Shown: one piece after another, positions 51,118 through 62,700 of the stretch
Layout of the letters: the number at the start of each line of letters is the position of its first letter
Position numbering within the stretch: the stretch's first letter is position 1
From: Fluviicola sp.
GTDB lineage: Bacteria; Bacteroidota; Bacteroidia; Flavobacteriales_D; Crocinitomicaceae
DNA length: 64,000 nucleotides
Reading direction: 5' to 3'
Assembly: GCA_002734065.2 (NCBI GenBank)
Contig: NVXU02000025.1
Coordinates: forward strand, 62,001-126,000
Position numbers and translations under genes: made by a program
The notes under the pieces: model-generated
What the model was told of the DNA's origin: nothing
Databases searched by the model: none
What the model saw: only the letters and a program-made list of their open reading frames with translations

Positions 51118-54100
51118 TTATCTTACAATTGTTATGTTACCCTTTAAAGGATCTCTGTTTTCTTGATTCAAATTTAAAATGTAATAGTAGGTCTCTGCAG
51201 GAAGCTGATTCCCGTTAAACGTACCGTCCCAAGGGTAATATTCTCCTTCTTGCTTGTGTATTAAGTTCCCCCACTTATTAAATACTTGCATTTTCATGTT
51301 AGGGTAAAGGTTTAAATTCTCAATAAACCATGTGTCATTATAACTATCTCCGTTAGGAGTAAATGTATTTACTGGAAAGACGCAATCACTGTTGTTTCTG
51401 GGGATATATACCGAATCTGACCCTGTACAACCTAATATGTCCGTTACAAGTATAGAATACCACTGATTACTCAGTCCTGTATTGACGTTGCTCGTTTCAA
51501 AGTTTGACCACAAATAAGTATAACCTCCATTACCTCCATCAGGATAGGCAATTGCCATACCGTCAAACTGGTCATTACAAGAGATTTCCGTAACTACGAA
51601 TTCTATTCTCACTGAATCTGGTTCTGAAATATCTACTTCTATTGAATCTTGACAACCTTGAGAATCTGTATATACCAATTGATAGATATCAGAAGGAACA
51701 TTGGTTAAATCTTCCGTTGCTGCTCCATTCGACCAAGCATATATAGGACCAACATTACCTCCTGTTACTGTAACGTCAATGTTTCCGTCAGAACCATCTT
51801 TACAACTCACCAAATTATATACATAATCAATGTTTATTATTTCTGGTTGATCAACAAGTAAAAACATTTCATAGAAACAACCGTTAGAATCAATAATTTC
51901 TAATTGGTACGTATCTGCTGGGAAATCAACCAAATCTTCTGTTTGTGCAGAAAGAGCAAAGGTTGAATTGTACCAAGTAAAATTGTAAGGAACTGTTCCT
52001 CCAGTTGGTGATATGTCAATGGCTCCATCGGAGAATCCAAAACAGGTCACAGGTGTAATAACTTCTGACAATGTAACATCATCTGGTTGATCCACAAAAA
52101 GTGAATCTGTAATAATACAACCGTTGTTATCCGTTACTAAGAAAGTATAAAAACCAGCCGTTAAAGTTTGAGAAGTAGCCAAAGTATCTCCATTGGACCA
52201 TGCGTAATTATATGGTAATGTTCCTCCTGTTATATCAATATCTAATTCTCCATCAGTTCCATCATTACATTTAACATCTAGCACTGAGAATGTATATCTT
52301 AAACTGTCCATTGGTTCGGTTAGAATGATAGTGTCTGTTATTGTACAGTTATTGTTATCTGTTACTAAAACACCATAAGTTCCTGCGATCAATAAGATTG
52401 GGTCTTGAACGAGTGACCCGTTTGACCAGAGGTAAGTGTACGTCGTTACTCCACCTGATACCGTTAAATCTATTGCGCCGTTATTTCCTCCTTTACAAAG
52501 GATGTCTGTTCCGACAAGTGTAACTTGAAGTTCCGTCGGCTCTAGTATGTCCAATGTGTCTTTCACATTACAACCATTTGCATCTGTAATACTATAGTTA
52601 TACGTGTCTGCAGGGTAGTTAATTAAATCTTGTCCTGTTTCACTTAACAGAAACAAACTGTTCGCCCATTCATAAGCATACGGTGTGGTCCCCCCTACAA
52701 CTGTTAAATCAATTTCTCCGTTTGATTCTCCAAAACAGTTAACAGGTGTGATAATGTTTGTAACAGACAATGGAGCTAAAGGTTGGTTAATCGTTGCTGA
52801 ACCACTGATAAAACATCCATTAGCGTCTGTAACTGTATATCCATAGACGTTCGCTGGAACTCCTGAAATATCTTCGGTCGTTTGGAACGAAGACCATACA
52901 AAAGTAAAAGGAGGTGATCCGCCGAGTACTGTTAAATCAATTGCACCAGTAAGGTCTCCATAACACAACACATCTGTTGTAACTGTAGATGCAGTTACCG
53001 GCGAGTTCGGCTGAGTTACGACTTCGTTTATCACCAAAGTACATAAGTTTAAATCTGTTATTGTAACGGTATAATTATCCGCAACAATATTTGCTAAATC
53101 TTGCGAAGAACCAAAGCTTGCACCTACACCGTTTACCCATGCATAGTCATAAGGCACTGAACCTCCCGAAACCGTTAAGTTAATCGCTCCATCGGTTCCT
53201 CCAAAACAGTTTACGTTTGTAGCAACAGTTGAACCTGTAAGTTCAGAAGGTTGAGCAACCGTAGTTGAAGTCATGTATTGACATCCATTTGCATCTGTGA
53301 CTGTTAATGAATAATTTCCTGCTGGAATATTATTCAAAACATTTGATGTTGTAGAATATAACGTCGTTGCACTCTGCCATATATAAGAGTATGGTGCTGT
53401 TCCTCCAACTGGTGAGAAAGAAACAGATCCGGTAGCATCTCCATAACATAGCACAGGTGTTGAACTTATTGCACCTGCAAGAACATCTGGTTGCGAAATA
53501 AAGTCATTGTATAATCTTATACAACCATTTGCATCAGTAATAGTTAAAGAATAAGACCCTCCGGTAACTCCAGAAATATCTTGCGTTAACTGGCCCGAAG
53601 ACCATACATAAGCATAAGGTGTAGTGCCTCCCCAAACATCAACATTAATAGCTCCTGTTGCACTACCAAAACAATCTGCATTAGTAACAATTGCAGAACG
53701 ATTTAAAGCCTCTATTGGTTGCGTAATTGTGAACACTGAAGAAAAAGTACAATTTGCTGCGTCAGTAATGTTCACTGTATATGTTCCGGCTGGAACACCA
53801 GTCAAGTTTTGGACTGAATCTACGGTGATATTGCCCGCGTTTCTCCAATCGAAATCATACGCTGGTGTACCTCCATTAACAACAATAGAAACACTACCGG
53901 TATTATTTCCAAAGCAATCTACATTTGTAGCAGTTCCTGAAACTGAAATAGGATCTGGAGAACCGACAACAAAAGCACCAACAACTGTACATCCTGAAAC
54001 ATTGTCCAAAACATTAACAGTATATGTCCCTATAGAAAGTCCATTAATTGTGTTTGACGTCGCTGTATTTGACCAATTAATCGTATAACTTCCTGAACCA

Positions 54101-54264
54101 TTAGAAATAGAAACAGTTGCAGAACCGTTTAAACCTCCATTACAAGTAACATTTGTTCCTGACATTGCTATTGTTGGACATGCTGCTGCATTCTCATCAA
54201 AGGCAAAGAGTGATCCGATACATAATATACTAGCGACTATCGCTAAACTCCATTTTTTTATCAT
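51118..54264 (-). CDS. SprB-repeat adhesin with type B sorting domain
   Basis: A 1048-residue surface protein. After the signal peptide (about residues 1-22) there are 12 SprB-type repeats of about 75 residues, each with a CxG...GAIDLTVSGG-like opening and a YLWSNG...TVTDNNGC-like centre (examples LCKGGNNGAIDLTVSGG and NCFGGTDGAINLTVSGG). The last 95 residues are the type B (CHU_C) sorting domain: VNTFTPNGDSYNDTWFIENL, FNKWGNLIH and YYYILNL. It should be secreted by T9SS with the help of the neighbouring PorP/SprF. A role in adhesion or gliding is inferred. Confidence 0.95.
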   Translation of the reverse strand: MIKKWSLAIVASILCIGSLFAFDENAAACPTIAMSGTNVTCNGGLNGSATVSISNGSGSYTINWSNTATSNTINGLSIGTYTVNVLDNVSGCTVVGAFVVGSPDPISVSGTATNVDCFGNNTGSVSIVVNGGTPAYDFDWRNAGNITVDSVQNLTGVPAGTYTVNITDAANCTFSSVFTITQPIEALNRSAIVTNADCFGSATGAINVDVWGGTTPYAYVWSSGQLTQDISGVTGGSYSLTITDANGCIRLYNDFISQPDVLAGAISSTPVLCYGDATGSVSFSPVGGTAPYSYIWQSATTLYSTTSNVLNNIPAGNYSLTVTDANGCQYMTSTTVAQPSELTGSTVATNVNCFGGTDGAINLTVSGGSVPYDYAWVNGVGASFGSSQDLANIVADNYTVTITDLNLCTLVINEVVTQPNSPVTASTVTTDVLCYGDLTGAIDLTVLGGSPPFTFVWSSFQTTEDISGVPANVYGYTVTDANGCFISGSATINQPLAPLSVTNIITPVNCFGESNGEIDLTVVGGTTPYAYEWANSLFLLSETGQDLINYPADTYNYSITDANGCNVKDTLDILEPTELQVTLVGTDILCKGGNNGAIDLTVSGGVTTYTYLWSNGSLVQDPILLIAGTYGVLVTDNNNCTITDTIILTEPMDSLRYTFSVLDVKCNDGTDGELDIDITGGTLPYNYAWSNGDTLATSQTLTAGFYTFLVTDNNGCIITDSLFVDQPDDVTLSEVITPVTCFGFSDGAIDISPTGGTVPYNFTWYNSTFALSAQTEDLVDFPADTYQLEIIDSNGCFYEMFLLVDQPEIINIDYVYNLVSCKDGSDGNIDVTVTGGNVGPIYAWSNGAATEDLTNVPSDIYQLVYTDSQGCQDSIEVDISEPDSVRIEFVVTEISCNDQFDGMAIAYPDGGNGGYTYLWSNFETSNVNTGLSNQWYSILVTDILGCTGSDSVYIPRNNSDCVFPVNTFTPNGDSYNDTWFIENLNLYPNMKMQVFNKWGNLIHKQEGEYYPWDGTFNGNQLPAETYYYILNLNQENRDPLKGNITIVR

Positions 54265-54269
54265 ATCTC

Positions 54270-57200
54270 TTATCTAATAATAGTTATTGTTCCTGTGTAT
54301 TTATTGTCTTGCGTATTGTCAAGAACAATGATGTAATAATAAACTGCGGATGGAAGTGGTTTCCCATTAAATAATCCATCCCAAGGTTTGTACATTCCTT
54401 CGGAAACATAGATTTCATTCCCCCATTTGTTAAACACCTTAACGGTTGCGTTTGGATACAAGTCAATGTTTCTAATTAACCAAGTATCGTTATAAGCATC
54501 TCCGTTTGGCGTAAATGTATTTGGTATTCCTATACACTCATCCTCATTCGCGAAGATTTCAAAGTTGAAAGTCTGATTGCATCCATTAATATCAACAACC
54601 ATCACATCGAACACTCCCGCTGTTAAGTTCTCTATATTCTGAGTGAATTCTCCATTACTCCATGTGTAAGTATATGGTTCTGTCCCTCCATAAGGGTAAA
54701 TCTCAATCGCAGCATCCGACTGATCAATACAAGTCAACTGAGTAACTTGTTCTGATATATCGATAATTGCTGGTTGGTCAATGAATAGCTCTCCGTTAAT
54801 TTCACAACCTTGATTATCTGTTGCTACGTAAGTGTATGTACCTGAAGTAACATTCAAGATGTCTTCCGTTGTCATACCGTTATCCCAAACAATAGAGTAA
54901 GGCATTGTACCTCCAACTAAAATTAAGTCAATTGCTCCTGAAGCACCATTGAAACAAAGTGCATCAGAAATTACAGAGGTCGCAACATAAGGTGCAGGTT
55001 GACCTACTGAAATTATTTGCTCGCTGATGCAATTGTTTTCATCACGAACTCTAATAAAGTAGTCTCCCATTGGCAAGTCAGAAAGTGTTTCACTTGCGTT
55101 GTTCAAGAGTATTTCATTCTGGTTACCCCAATTGAAGTAATAAGGTTGAACACCACCCGTGATAGATATAACTATTTGTCCATCACTGTATTCATAACAA
55201 CTTGCGTCTGTAACCACTGAAGTAAATGTTAATGGTTGAGCAGGCTCTCCCACAACAGTTCCTGTAAATGCTGTACACCCTTGAGCGTCTGTGATGGTTA
55301 AACTGTAAGCTCCGGCAGTTAACGCAATGATTTCATTCGTTGTTGCTCCATTGCTCCATAAATATGTGTAGGCTGCTGTTCCTCCAGACACTTCTGATAG
55401 AATTGACCCGTCAGCTCCGCCATTACATAGAACATCTGTTGGTGTTAACACAATTGCTATCGGTGCTTGAGGTTGTACAACATCAAAAGACATTGTTTCT
55501 ACACACAAGTTATTATCCGTTACTGTTACAGAATAAGAACCTGCAACAAGCGCTGTAATGTCTTGTGTCATTGCTCCATTATTCCATAAGTATGTGTATG
55601 ACATTGTTCCTCCAGATACTGAAATGTCAATCGCTCCATCATTTAATGCGTAACAATTAACATCGTCTACAATTCCTGAAATTAACAAAGGAGCTACTGG
55701 CCCACCAACAACTGTTGACAATGAAGTTGTACAACCATTGGCATCTGTAACCACTGATGTGTAAGTGTCAGCGTACAGACTTGTTATATCTTCGTTAATT
55801 GTGTTCATTATCACCGAACTACCATTTGACCAAACATAACTGTAAGGAAGTGTTCCTCCGTTTGGTGTTAAGTCAATTGAACCTGTGTTGTTTCCGTAAC
55901 AATCAACATCCACAACTGTAGAAGTGCTTGTTAAAGGCAATGCTGGCTCGCCGATGATTACAACAGCCATATCTGTACATCCATTCGCATCCGTAACTAT
56001 TAAAGTGTAAGTGTTTGCAAATAGGTCAGTAATAGATCCTGTTGTTGCTCCATTAGACCAGTTGTAAGAATATGGTTCCGTACCACCAGTAACTGTAGAG
56101 TTAATGAATCCTGTATTTTCTCCATTACAAAGAACATCTGAACCTACTGAAGTAACATTCAATGCAGCTTGAGGCTCTGTTAATGTGTAAGAGAAAGAAG
56201 CCGTACATAAACTAGCATCTGTGATATCTAGCGTATAAGTTCCTGCAATTAAGGTTGCATTCACTGCTGACGTTGCTCCGTTAGACCAAGTATAAGTGTA
56301 AGGGGCAGTTCCTCCAGAAATTACTGGATCAATCACTCCGGTTGCATCACCGAAACAATTGATATGCGTCAATACCTCTGAAGAAGCTAGACTTGCGACA
56401 GGCTCATTGATTACTTGAGAAATTTGAGCAGTACAACCGTTTGCATCTGTTGTAATAACCGTATATGTTTCTGCAGGAATGTTTGATAAATCTTCCGTCA
56501 TGAACGGTAAGACTACACCCGTAGAAGTAAACCATTGGAAAGAATACCCTGGTGTACCACCTGCTACTGTCAAATCAATAGAACCAGTAGAATCATTCTT
56601 ACATAACACATTAACACTTGTTACAGATAGACTAACTGCAGCTGTTGGTTCGGTTACCGAGTAAATTTGTGTAATAACACAACCATTACCATCAGTAATT
56701 GTTAAAGTGTAGTTCCCTCCAGATAGATTCGTTATATCTTCCAATGAAGAAGTGTATCCTGCTGGACCTGTCCAAGAATAACTGTAAGGAAGTACACCTC
56801 CAAAGACATCGACAGCAATAACACCGTCAGCATCTCCATTACAATTAACATTCGTAATTGCACCTACTTGACCCAGAACATTTGGTTCTGTAATGGTCAC
56901 TGAAAGAACTTCTGTACAAAGGTTAGCATCTGTTACTGTAACCGTGTAAGGGCCTGCAGCAATTCCTGTTAAATCTTGTGTTGTAGCTCCATTAGACCAA
57001 ACGTAAGAATACCCAGAAGTTCCTCCTACAACTGTTATGTCAATGGTTCCGTCATCAATTCCTCCATTGCAGTTTTTATTCGTTGAAGAATAAGAAATGC
57101 TGATTGGTTGTTGTGGTTCTGTAATTACTGCACCTGTAAACAACTGGCAATTATTAGCGTCAATGACTGAAACTTGATAAGAACCTGCCGTTAAACCTGT

Positions 57201-58991
57201 AAGATCTTCTGTTGTTGCTCCGTTCGTCCATGTGTATGTGTAAGGCAATGGAGATGTTGAGCCTGCAGTGTTTGATGAAGGCGTTATATCTATTGACCCA
57301 TCATTACCACCATAACAAGAAACAAGTATGGAATCTTTTACTATACTTAGCTGATTCGCACGCATTCTGAAAGAAGACATTGTAATTTCTTGAAAACCTT
57401 CTAAGTTCCATGAATCATTGTACCAATCATATGGAATTGCTGGACCAATAGGAATTGATGTTGACCAAATTGGACCAAAACTAACATTTACCCCTGGAAA
57501 GGCTATTGCAGGAATAGTAAATGCCGGAGTACATGCCGTGTAAGTACACCATCTAAAAGGGTTTGACCAAGTCGGGCAAGGATAAGGAATAGGAATACAA
57601 ATTGCTGGCACGTTAATTTGTGGAATTATAATAACTGAAGGGACGGATATTCCAAACTCTAAAGCACTCATATCAAATGAAAATTGAATTTCATCCCATG
57701 TGTGGTTGGAAAAATTGTTCGTTGATCCATCTATGTAATAAGTCGGAATAATATTAACATTATCAAAATAACAAGGAAATTTAAACCTAATTTCTTGACC
57801 TATTTCAACGTTTATAATAGTACTCGTCTGCATGGCAGAAAGCGAGAGAGAAACGGGATCATATATTTGATAATCGACTGGTACAGGGTACTCAAATCTA
57901 CCCCAGACTGTTGGGGTAAAATCAAAACATTGCCTATTGGTAACTCTTGCAACAATACTCGCGGAAAATATATTCCAATTAATTGTTGCTGGACCGACAT
58001 CGATAGAGCCGCTTAAGTTACCTAACACAAGCCCAATAGCAGGGCCTGGAGGTGGTGCATAGTCTAAAACAGCACCTAACAATTGAAAAAGCTCAAGACC
58101 TGCCTCCAAATAAGTAGAATCACCACAAGCTTGTAAAGTGTCTCCTGAAAGAGTTGTAGTTGTCTCTACATAAGGTAAAGTAATGGATCCAGAAAAACCA
58201 AATGGAGCGCTAAATGTTGCTGGAAAAGCAGGTACATGTACTTGCCAAGGAATCCAGTTCCCAAATGGCGGCGACCCTGCTGGACTCGTTTGCGGAGGCC
58301 AAGAATAAGGCCATCCTGCGATGCCTGGTCCTTGTGCAAAAATATTCGTGTGATCTCCTGCTCCTAGCCACCAAGCTCCTGTTTGACCGCCAGTACTTGC
58401 TCCATTACCACTAACCGTTGCTAGATTAATTGTTTGCAAACCTGTATCAAAGGTTGGAATAATAGGAAAAGTTGTACAGCTGAAAAAACACAATGTAGCA
58501 GAGGCGTTCGCTGCCATTCTAAAATAAACATCCCATTTGAATTCTCCTAACGAAGGATAGAGTGTATTGATTGCATAGCCAGGCTCAACGGTATAACTTG
58601 TCTGTATTCTAACATCATCACCTTGATCATAGGATAAATCCGTATTCATATTAAGCTCTACATCAATCGGGTAATCAACATCTACAGTACCTGTTGTAAA
58701 ACCTTCTAAAGAAATTTGAGAACCAATGACACCTGAAAAACCAGCACTAAGACCGAAACCAAAAGTTTGTCCTGCGAGAGTTGTGTATACACCTTCGTTA
58801 ATGGAAGTGTTCCAAGGCACATCAAATAAAGTAATCGTCTGATCAATTGAAAAGGCACTCCAAGAGTTACCCCACATATTCTGTGTCCCCGAGTCAAAAT
58901 TAACGAGGTGGTTAACTATTTGCTGACTATAAAGTGTTCCTGAAAATAAAATGCCGAGAACGAATAATTTTATTGTTTTACTTATTTTCAT
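54270..58991 (-). CDS. Giant SprB-repeat adhesin with unique N-terminal domain
   Basis: A 1573-residue surface protein. The ATG at 58991 (MKISKTIKLFVLGILFSGTL) is chosen over one ten codons upstream. About 530 residues of unique sequence (rich in Pro, Trp and Tyr, with no family I recognise) come first. Then come 12 SprB-type repeats from about residue 550 to 1470 (such as LCNGGADGSILSEVSGGT and DCYGNNTGSIDLTPNGG) and a type B sorting domain (IPNTFTPNGDAYNDTWLIRN, FNKWGNEIY). The start lies within the last codons of the preceding gene (14-base overlap). The smaller paralogue begins five bases after its stop. Confidence 0.95.
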   Translation of the reverse strand: MKISKTIKLFVLGILFSGTLYSQQIVNHLVNFDSGTQNMWGNSWSAFSIDQTITLFDVPWNTSINEGVYTTLAGQTFGFGLSAGFSGVIGSQISLEGFTTGTVDVDYPIDVELNMNTDLSYDQGDDVRIQTSYTVEPGYAINTLYPSLGEFKWDVYFRMAANASATLCFFSCTTFPIIPTFDTGLQTINLATVSGNGASTGGQTGAWWLGAGDHTNIFAQGPGIAGWPYSWPPQTSPAGSPPFGNWIPWQVHVPAFPATFSAPFGFSGSITLPYVETTTTLSGDTLQACGDSTYLEAGLELFQLLGAVLDYAPPPGPAIGLVLGNLSGSIDVGPATINWNIFSASIVARVTNRQCFDFTPTVWGRFEYPVPVDYQIYDPVSLSLSAMQTSTIINVEIGQEIRFKFPCYFDNVNIIPTYYIDGSTNNFSNHTWDEIQFSFDMSALEFGISVPSVIIIPQINVPAICIPIPYPCPTWSNPFRWCTYTACTPAFTIPAIAFPGVNVSFGPIWSTSIPIGPAIPYDWYNDSWNLEGFQEITMSSFRMRANQLSIVKDSILVSCYGGNDGSIDITPSSNTAGSTSPLPYTYTWTNGATTEDLTGLTAGSYQVSVIDANNCQLFTGAVITEPQQPISISYSSTNKNCNGGIDDGTIDITVVGGTSGYSYVWSNGATTQDLTGIAAGPYTVTVTDANLCTEVLSVTITEPNVLGQVGAITNVNCNGDADGVIAVDVFGGVLPYSYSWTGPAGYTSSLEDITNLSGGNYTLTITDGNGCVITQIYSVTEPTAAVSLSVTSVNVLCKNDSTGSIDLTVAGGTPGYSFQWFTSTGVVLPFMTEDLSNIPAETYTVITTDANGCTAQISQVINEPVASLASSEVLTHINCFGDATGVIDPVISGGTAPYTYTWSNGATSAVNATLIAGTYTLDITDASLCTASFSYTLTEPQAALNVTSVGSDVLCNGENTGFINSTVTGGTEPYSYNWSNGATTGSITDLFANTYTLIVTDANGCTDMAVVIIGEPALPLTSTSTVVDVDCYGNNTGSIDLTPNGGTLPYSYVWSNGSSVIMNTINEDITSLYADTYTSVVTDANGCTTSLSTVVGGPVAPLLISGIVDDVNCYALNDGAIDISVSGGTMSYTYLWNNGAMTQDITALVAGSYSVTVTDNNLCVETMSFDVVQPQAPIAIVLTPTDVLCNGGADGSILSEVSGGTAAYTYLWSNGATTNEIIALTAGAYSLTITDAQGCTAFTGTVVGEPAQPLTFTSVVTDASCYEYSDGQIVISITGGVQPYYFNWGNQNEILLNNASETLSDLPMGDYFIRVRDENNCISEQIISVGQPAPYVATSVISDALCFNGASGAIDLILVGGTMPYSIVWDNGMTTEDILNVTSGTYTYVATDNQGCEINGELFIDQPAIIDISEQVTQLTCIDQSDAAIEIYPYGGTEPYTYTWSNGEFTQNIENLTAGVFDVMVVDINGCNQTFNFEIFANEDECIGIPNTFTPNGDAYNDTWLIRNIDLYPNATVKVFNKWGNEIYVSEGMYKPWDGLFNGKPLPSAVYYYIIVLDNTQDNKYTGTITIIR

Positions 58992-59529
58992 CCTTGTTAA
59001 TTTTAAATTTAACTGATGCAATTGCTTTTACTAACTCGGGCTCCATTAATTCTTGAACCTTTTTAGGATAGGTAATGTTGATCCAAATCGTATTGTTCAA
59101 GTTTCCTATATATACAATCTGTCTTATAAACTCTTCCTCTTCAAGAACGAAAGAAGCCGTGTACCTCATTCCTGAAGTTCCTTCATCTGTCTTTATCTTT
59201 TCTTTAGAAGTGAGGGTTAGTCTATTAGACTTAAAAAACTCATCCGTCATTCCTTCGTCTAACTTTATGTAGTTGACACTTGTAAGAAGCGACATGACGA
59301 TTGCCGTACCATTTTGAAAATCAATATAACCATTGAATGATTCTGAAACTTCAAACCCTTCTGGTGCAGTTAAAATTGCGATGTCAATTTTTTCTTGAGT
59401 TGGAGTAATGTAAATAGTATCTTCTCTTTGTCGTTGAGAGTCTTCTTGCTCAACAGCATCTTCCTGAGAGAAAGATGTTAAACTAAGAAAAACTGAGGCT
59501 AAAAATAATAGAGCTAGTTTCATTTTCAT
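58978..59529 (-). CDS. Exported protein at the head of the adhesin operon
   Basis: A 183-residue exported protein (signal peptide MKMKLALLFLASVFLSLTSFSQ). I do not recognise the family. The mature part has an acidic, Gln-rich N-terminal stretch (EDAVEQEDSQRQRED) and an alpha/beta region with VSESFNGYIDFQNGTAIVM, ending in basic residues. It overlaps the giant adhesin gene by 14 bases, so it belongs to the operon and may assist secretion of the adhesins. A near-consensus promoter box lies about 45 bases upstream. Confidence 0.75.
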   Translation of the reverse strand: MKMKLALLFLASVFLSLTSFSQEDAVEQEDSQRQREDTIYITPTQEKIDIAILTAPEGFEVSESFNGYIDFQNGTAIVMSLLTSVNYIKLDEGMTDEFFKSNRLTLTSKEKIKTDEGTSGMRYTASFVLEEEEFIRQIVYIGNLNNTIWINITYPKKVQELMEPELVKAIASVKFKINKDENK

Positions 59530-59729
59530 AAGTATTTTACCCTAAGAGAATTTCACTATTCTGCGTAGGAATTGACAAAGTAATGTAATTTACACCTAAG
59601 AACAAAATAAAAGGGACGAATGACCAAATTTTGTGTACGAATGACATTTTTCCATTAAAACATGAAGATAGATTTTGTAGTTCTGTTTTTTTCTTTCACA
59701 TTTGTCGAATTACACATTAATTTCTACTT

Positions 59730-62700
59730 ATGAGAATCATTGTCTTATTATCTTTTCTTAGTTCGTTATGCATAGCAAATTATGCTTATTCTGTTGACCA
59801 CTATTGGATAGGTGGCACTGGAAACTGGTCAGCAATTACTAGCTGGTCAGCAACATCTGGTGGCGCGGCAGGCACAACCATACCAACAGCAACGGATAAC
59901 GCAATCTTTGATAACAACTCTGGTCTTGCATCGAATGCAGATATTGTAACGTTGGATGGAACGGTAACAATGGACTCGTTAATTCTTTCTGCCGTTCCAA
60001 ATTCCTTTACAATGAATTCTGTGCTTGCGTCAATCGATGTGAATGGGTCAATCGTTGGGAATGCTTTTGGATTGAACTTCACCTGGGTGGGCGGAATAAT
60101 AAACATGCTCACAACAATACCTGAATCAATTACTTCTGGAGCAATCATTTGGGAACAAGGATTTGTAATTAACGGTGCCGGTGGTAGTGTGACTTTATTG
60201 GACAACTTAAACATCGGTGGAAATACATTTAGTACAATTCAAGGAAGCTTTCTTGCAAATGGCACGACTTTAACTTGTGGAGACTTCACCTCAACTGGAA
60301 CCCTCGTCCGATCAATTGATATTATCAATAGTATTGTAAACTGTAACGGTGCATCATGGCAAATCACAACACCGGCAAACTTGACGTGGCTTTATGCACC
60401 GTCAACTATTAATATTAGCTCCCCTGTTCCTGCCATGACTTTCTCTGGTGGAAGTTTAATGTATGACACGATTAGATCAACAACTCCACAACTTAGTTTT
60501 ATTGCCAATAACACTGTTCAGTTGTTTGATTCTCAAAACAGCTTCAGAATTAACAATAATGATACTTTATATGTTGATTCACTTAGAATAGCGAGCGCTT
60601 GCTTGACTCCTCTGACAATAGAATCTGTAAATCCTCTTGGAGTTTCTGCATACATCCAAAAAATAGGGTTTCCAACGCTTTCTCAAAGTTATTTACTCAT
60701 TAATAATGTAGATGCAGTAACGGTAGGACCAGAAATTTACAACCTCAGCGCGTCAGATACAATTAATGGTGCAGATGGTTGGAATATCATTTCGCAAGAT
60801 TATTATTGGATCAACGGAACAGGAAACTGGTCTGACACCATTCAGTGGTCCTTAACATCTGGAGGTCCAAATACATCTTGTATTCCAACAGTGAATGATA
60901 ATGTCTTTTTTGATGCCAATTCTGGTTTAGCAAGTGTTGCAGACGTTGTCACTTTTGACATCCCTTTTGCTATTCACAATTTTAATTTCCAAGGTGTTCT
61001 TAACCCCTTTGCTTTTGCAGGAGCAGTAGCTTCGGTAGAAATTCAAGGAGATTTAATCGCAAATGGATCGGCAAATTTCACTTACACCGGAGACATCAAC
61101 TTAAACCCTTATGCGGCTATCAATGTATCTTCTATTGGACAGCAATACGACAACAATATTAACGTGATGGGTACAGACACTGTTTTGTTTGTTGATGATT
61201 TTAACACCTTAAGAAACATTAACCTCAGCCAAGGAAATTTGGTGGCAGAAAATATTCAAGTAGATTGCTTTGACTTCTATTCTGATTCAATCAACACAAG
61301 AATTTTTAATATCGACAGTACTTTATTCAACCTTGCGGGAACAGTTTGGAGAATTGACAGTACAGGTTTAGTTTTTAGTGATATTCCTTCCCGAATTAAT
61401 TTGAACAACATTGGTGTTGTCTCTTTTACGGGTGGGCATCAGGCTTATGATACTATTAAGTCTTTCACAACAGAAATTCAACTATTCTCTAACAATTCTA
61501 TTCGATTGTTAGAGTTAGACTCGTCTAACTTAACGTTAGACAATGGTTCTTTACAACAAATTGACTCCTTGATTTCTTTTGGTGATTGTACAAACAAAAC
61601 GATTATTCAAAGTTTAAATCCGGCATTAGCTTCTGCTCAAATTCAAAAAACAGGCTTTAACATTTATACTGGTGTTGGTCTGAGCATCAACAATGTAGAT
61701 GCTCTTTTTACAAGTAACGAAGAATACCACATCGTTTCTTCTGACACTACGAATGGTGCGGACGGTTGGCTTTACAAAGGAGCAAATTTTTATTGGATCG
61801 CTGACGGTGGTAATTGGTCCGATGGAAATCAATGGTCGTTGAGTTCTGGTGGCCTTCCTGCAGGTTGTGTGCCAAGAAGACCTGACACCGTTTACTTTGA
61901 TTTGCTTTCATTTACGCTTGCAGGGCAGGTTGTTTTAGTTGATTCTGTTGCTGAATTCAGTAAAATGGATTGGACATCTACTGCCTTTGCCTCAACCTTA
62001 GATTTAGACACAAATGTGATCAGTTATGGTGATGTAACCTTCTACCCAAGCTTATTAGTTACTAGAGGAGTGTTAAACCACAACTTTAGCTTTAGACAAC
62101 AAGCAGTTCTTGATCCTGATTCAAGTTACATTGATTGTAGTATTGGTGTGAATATGACAAGCGTGACAGACTCGTTATTATTGATTGACTATTTAGAGAT
62201 GAGTGATTCTTCTGGAATCGTGCTTAGAAGTGGTGAATTCTACTCACAAAACAATAATATTATTACAGGAGATATCTATGTTCTTAACGACCCTGCTAGT
62301 GGAAGTGATGCGAGAAAACTAGATTTAGGAAGTTCAACGGTTGACCTCTTTTCAAGTTTCAATTCAGAGACTGACACCACGTTTACATTCTTTGCTGGTA
62401 CGTCAGTTATTAATATTGGTGACACTTTAGGCAAGCAAAACAGTCTTAAAACGCAAGGCTTATCCTTTAATGAGGTTAATCTCGATTTTTCAGAATTAAC
62501 AACGAACTTTCCTACTGCTGGCACACCAGTAATTCAAGAAGTAAAAGGAAACAATGCCTTCAATAAATTACGTGTAGCAAAAGCATCTCACGTTTACTTT
62601 ATGAGTGGATCTACACAAACCATCAATGACAGTTTAATCATGGTTGGTAATTGTAGAGACTCTATCTTCATCTTCTCTTCTGATACAGCAGCTTTTACTG

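Noticed and set aside
53624-54088. 154-residue plus-strand ORF
   Set aside because: It is a complement of the SprB repeats and shows the same periodicity as the real gene.
59801-60214. 137-residue minus-strand ORF
   Set aside because: It lies inside the open frame of the giant surface protein, which has a signal peptide and repeated modules.
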